IMG/VR virus record: IMGVR_UViG_3300036832_001201
Location: 1 to 37,937 of that record
Origin: a virus
Reading direction: 5' to 3' (one strand)
DNA: 37,937 nt
Below are positions 37,236-37,937 of this stretch, piece after piece. Every line of letters starts with the position of its first letter. Within the stretch, counting starts at the first letter, position 1. Below the pieces are notes generated by a model that was not told the DNA's origin, made no database searches, and saw nothing but the letters and a program-made list of their open reading frames with translations. Both the position numbers and the translations under genes were made by a program.

Positions 37236-37709
37236 ATGAGCATCAAGGACGAGTTGCTGGCGATCAAGGGTGATGAGGATTTCCTGGTGCCATTGGATGC
37301 GGTCGAATGGGCAAAGGATAATCCTAAGTCCGATCTTTATGCGGCGCTGGAGTGGAATGACAGCAAGGCGGCGCACGAGTATCGACTTTCTCAAGTGCGT
37401 CACTTAGTTAGAATACACCTCGTTTTCGAAGAAAGCAACGTGAGGTCATTCGTGTCTCTTTCGATTGATCGCTCGCGTGATGGTGGCGGCTATCGTGAGG
37501 TCAATGATGTTTTGGCCAGCGAACAGCTGCACGAGATCCTGCTGAGGGATGCATTGAATGAGCTTGATCGCGTGAAAAGACGTTATGGGCAGATAAAGGC
37601 GCTTCAGCCAATTTGGCAAACTCTCGGCAAGGTGCGAAAGTCGCAGAAGGCTAAGCAAAGCAGAAGGCGACGAAAGGGAGGTGGGAGCGCTCACATTGGC
37701 GCAGCATAG
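37236..37709 (+). CDS. Conserved phage protein, partner of the 229-aa protein
   Basis: This 157-aa protein has the pattern LEWNDSKAAHEYRLSQVRHL, VSLSIDRSRDGGGYREVNDV and a C-terminal coiled helix (LRDALNELDRVKRRYGQIKA). I recall similar proteins next to relatives of the 229-aa protein in other phages. Its start is 1 nt after that gene's stop. The last about 20 residues (AKQSRRRRKGG and on) are encoded by repeat-tract DNA, so the tract seems to have spread into the gene end. Function unknown. Confidence 0.75.
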   Translation: MSIKDELLAIKGDEDFLVPLDAVEWAKDNPKSDLYAALEWNDSKAAHEYRLSQVRHLVRIHLVFEESNVRSFVSLSIDRSRDGGGYREVNDVLASEQLHEILLRDALNELDRVKRRYGQIKALQPIWQTLGKVRKSQKAKQSRRRRKGGGSAHIGAA

Positions 37710-37937
37710 CAGGCGATGCGTAGCAAAGCTGAGTCTTGTTTAGCGACGCAAAGCACAGCAGGCTCAGCCTGGCGTGGCACAGCTAGGCGGCGCATGGCTG
37801 AGCAAAGCAGGCATGGCGAAGCGCTGACTGGCAAAGCAGAGTATCGCAATGCATAGCGGAGCAAAGCAGGCGTAGCGTTGCAAAGCAAAGTCCAGCAAAG
37901 CTAAGCGGAGCAGGCAAAGCAGAGTTTGCTTTGCAAC
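37650..37937. repeat. Degenerate pentanucleotide (NNNGC) repeat tract
   Basis: From inside the last codons of the 157-aa gene to the window end, the sequence is a near-continuous run of 5-nt units ending in GC, such as AAAGC, ATAGC, TAAGC, GGAGC, GTAGC and ATGGC, with some 4-nt AGGC units. GCAAAGC occurs nine times (37655, 37723, 37748, 37802, 37831, 37861, 37880, 37895 and 37914). The units vary too much for simple slippage, and no regular spacers are present. No gene is evident in 37710-37937. The tract continues off the window. Confidence 0.8.
37914..37934. repeat. Hairpin at the end of the repeat tract
   Basis: GCAAAGCA (37914-37921) and TGCTTTGC (37927-37934) form a perfect 8-bp stem around a 5-nt loop. 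It is the only inverted copy of the common GCAAAGC unit. No T-run is seen after it before the window ends. Confidence 0.55.

Noticed and set aside
37650-37937. CRISPR array
   Set aside because: The repeats are 5-7 nt, degenerate and have no constant-length spacers; no cas gene is present.
1-37937. tRNA genes
   Set aside because: I saw no cloverleaf-like sequence with T-loop and acceptor signals by eye; a tRNA search program would be needed to exclude them fully.

Overview
The window is a high-GC tailed-phage genome segment (free phage or prophage). The head genes have the short-tailed (podovirus) layout of Bordetella BPP-1-like phages: a head-to-tail connector portal, a Bbp19-like protein, scaffold, capsid, and gp11/gp12-like tail-tube proteins, followed by internal virion (ejection) proteins. 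The GC-rich codon use and the type of accessory genes (DnaA domain IV protein, VRR-NUC nuclease, DUF1376 protein) suggest an alphaproteobacterial, perhaps Rhizobiales, host. That host assignment is inference. The window begins inside a gene and ends inside a repeat tract, so it is not a complete genome. No terminase, integrase or recognisable CI-type repressor is present.

Layout. 1-2275 (+): the 3' part of a Gp88-family gene carrying an HNH endonuclease gene inside it, then a tight operon of small proteins (membrane peptide, lipoprotein, Zn-ribbon protein, helical protein, HTH protein). 2308-3751 (-): DnaA-domain-IV protein, VRR-NUC nuclease, a 39-aa peptide and an excisionase-like HTH protein. 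3752-4035 is a divergent control region with CCGGG-containing inverted repeats, facing a second small HTH gene at 4036 (+). 4373-8134 (-): early and replication genes, namely a DUF1376-like replication protein, a DNA methyltransferase, and an HNH protein that overlaps an SF2 helicase. 8214-10557 (+): a recombination operon with an RHH regulator, a YqaJ-type exonuclease and a putative single-strand annealing protein.

10490-36044 (-) is one long leftward structural and lysis operon. In transcription order: small head proteins, portal, Bbp19-like protein, scaffold, small membrane and basic proteins, capsid, a set of small virion proteins, beta-helix tail spike, tail-tube A, a 28-aa membrane peptide, tail-tube B/nozzle, three ejection proteins including one of 1620 aa, a secreted-type appendage protein, and the lysis genes (membrane/coiled-coil protein, amidase endolysin, a second membrane protein, a small coiled-coil protein). 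Many neighbours are joined by ATGA or TGATG overlaps, which suggests translational coupling. The operon probably starts from a promoter near 36128-36156.

36238-37709 (+) holds an AT-richer divergent block: a small protein and a pair of phage proteins of unknown function. These are bordered on both sides by an unusual degenerate pentanucleotide (NNNGC) repeat tract that runs to the window end. This tract, the HNH gene nested in the Gp88 gene, and the HNH/helicase frame overlap are the most unusual features. Several genes under 60 codons (at 1050, 3417, 10490, 24119 and 31972) are supported by ribosome binding sites, stop/start overlaps and membrane segments.
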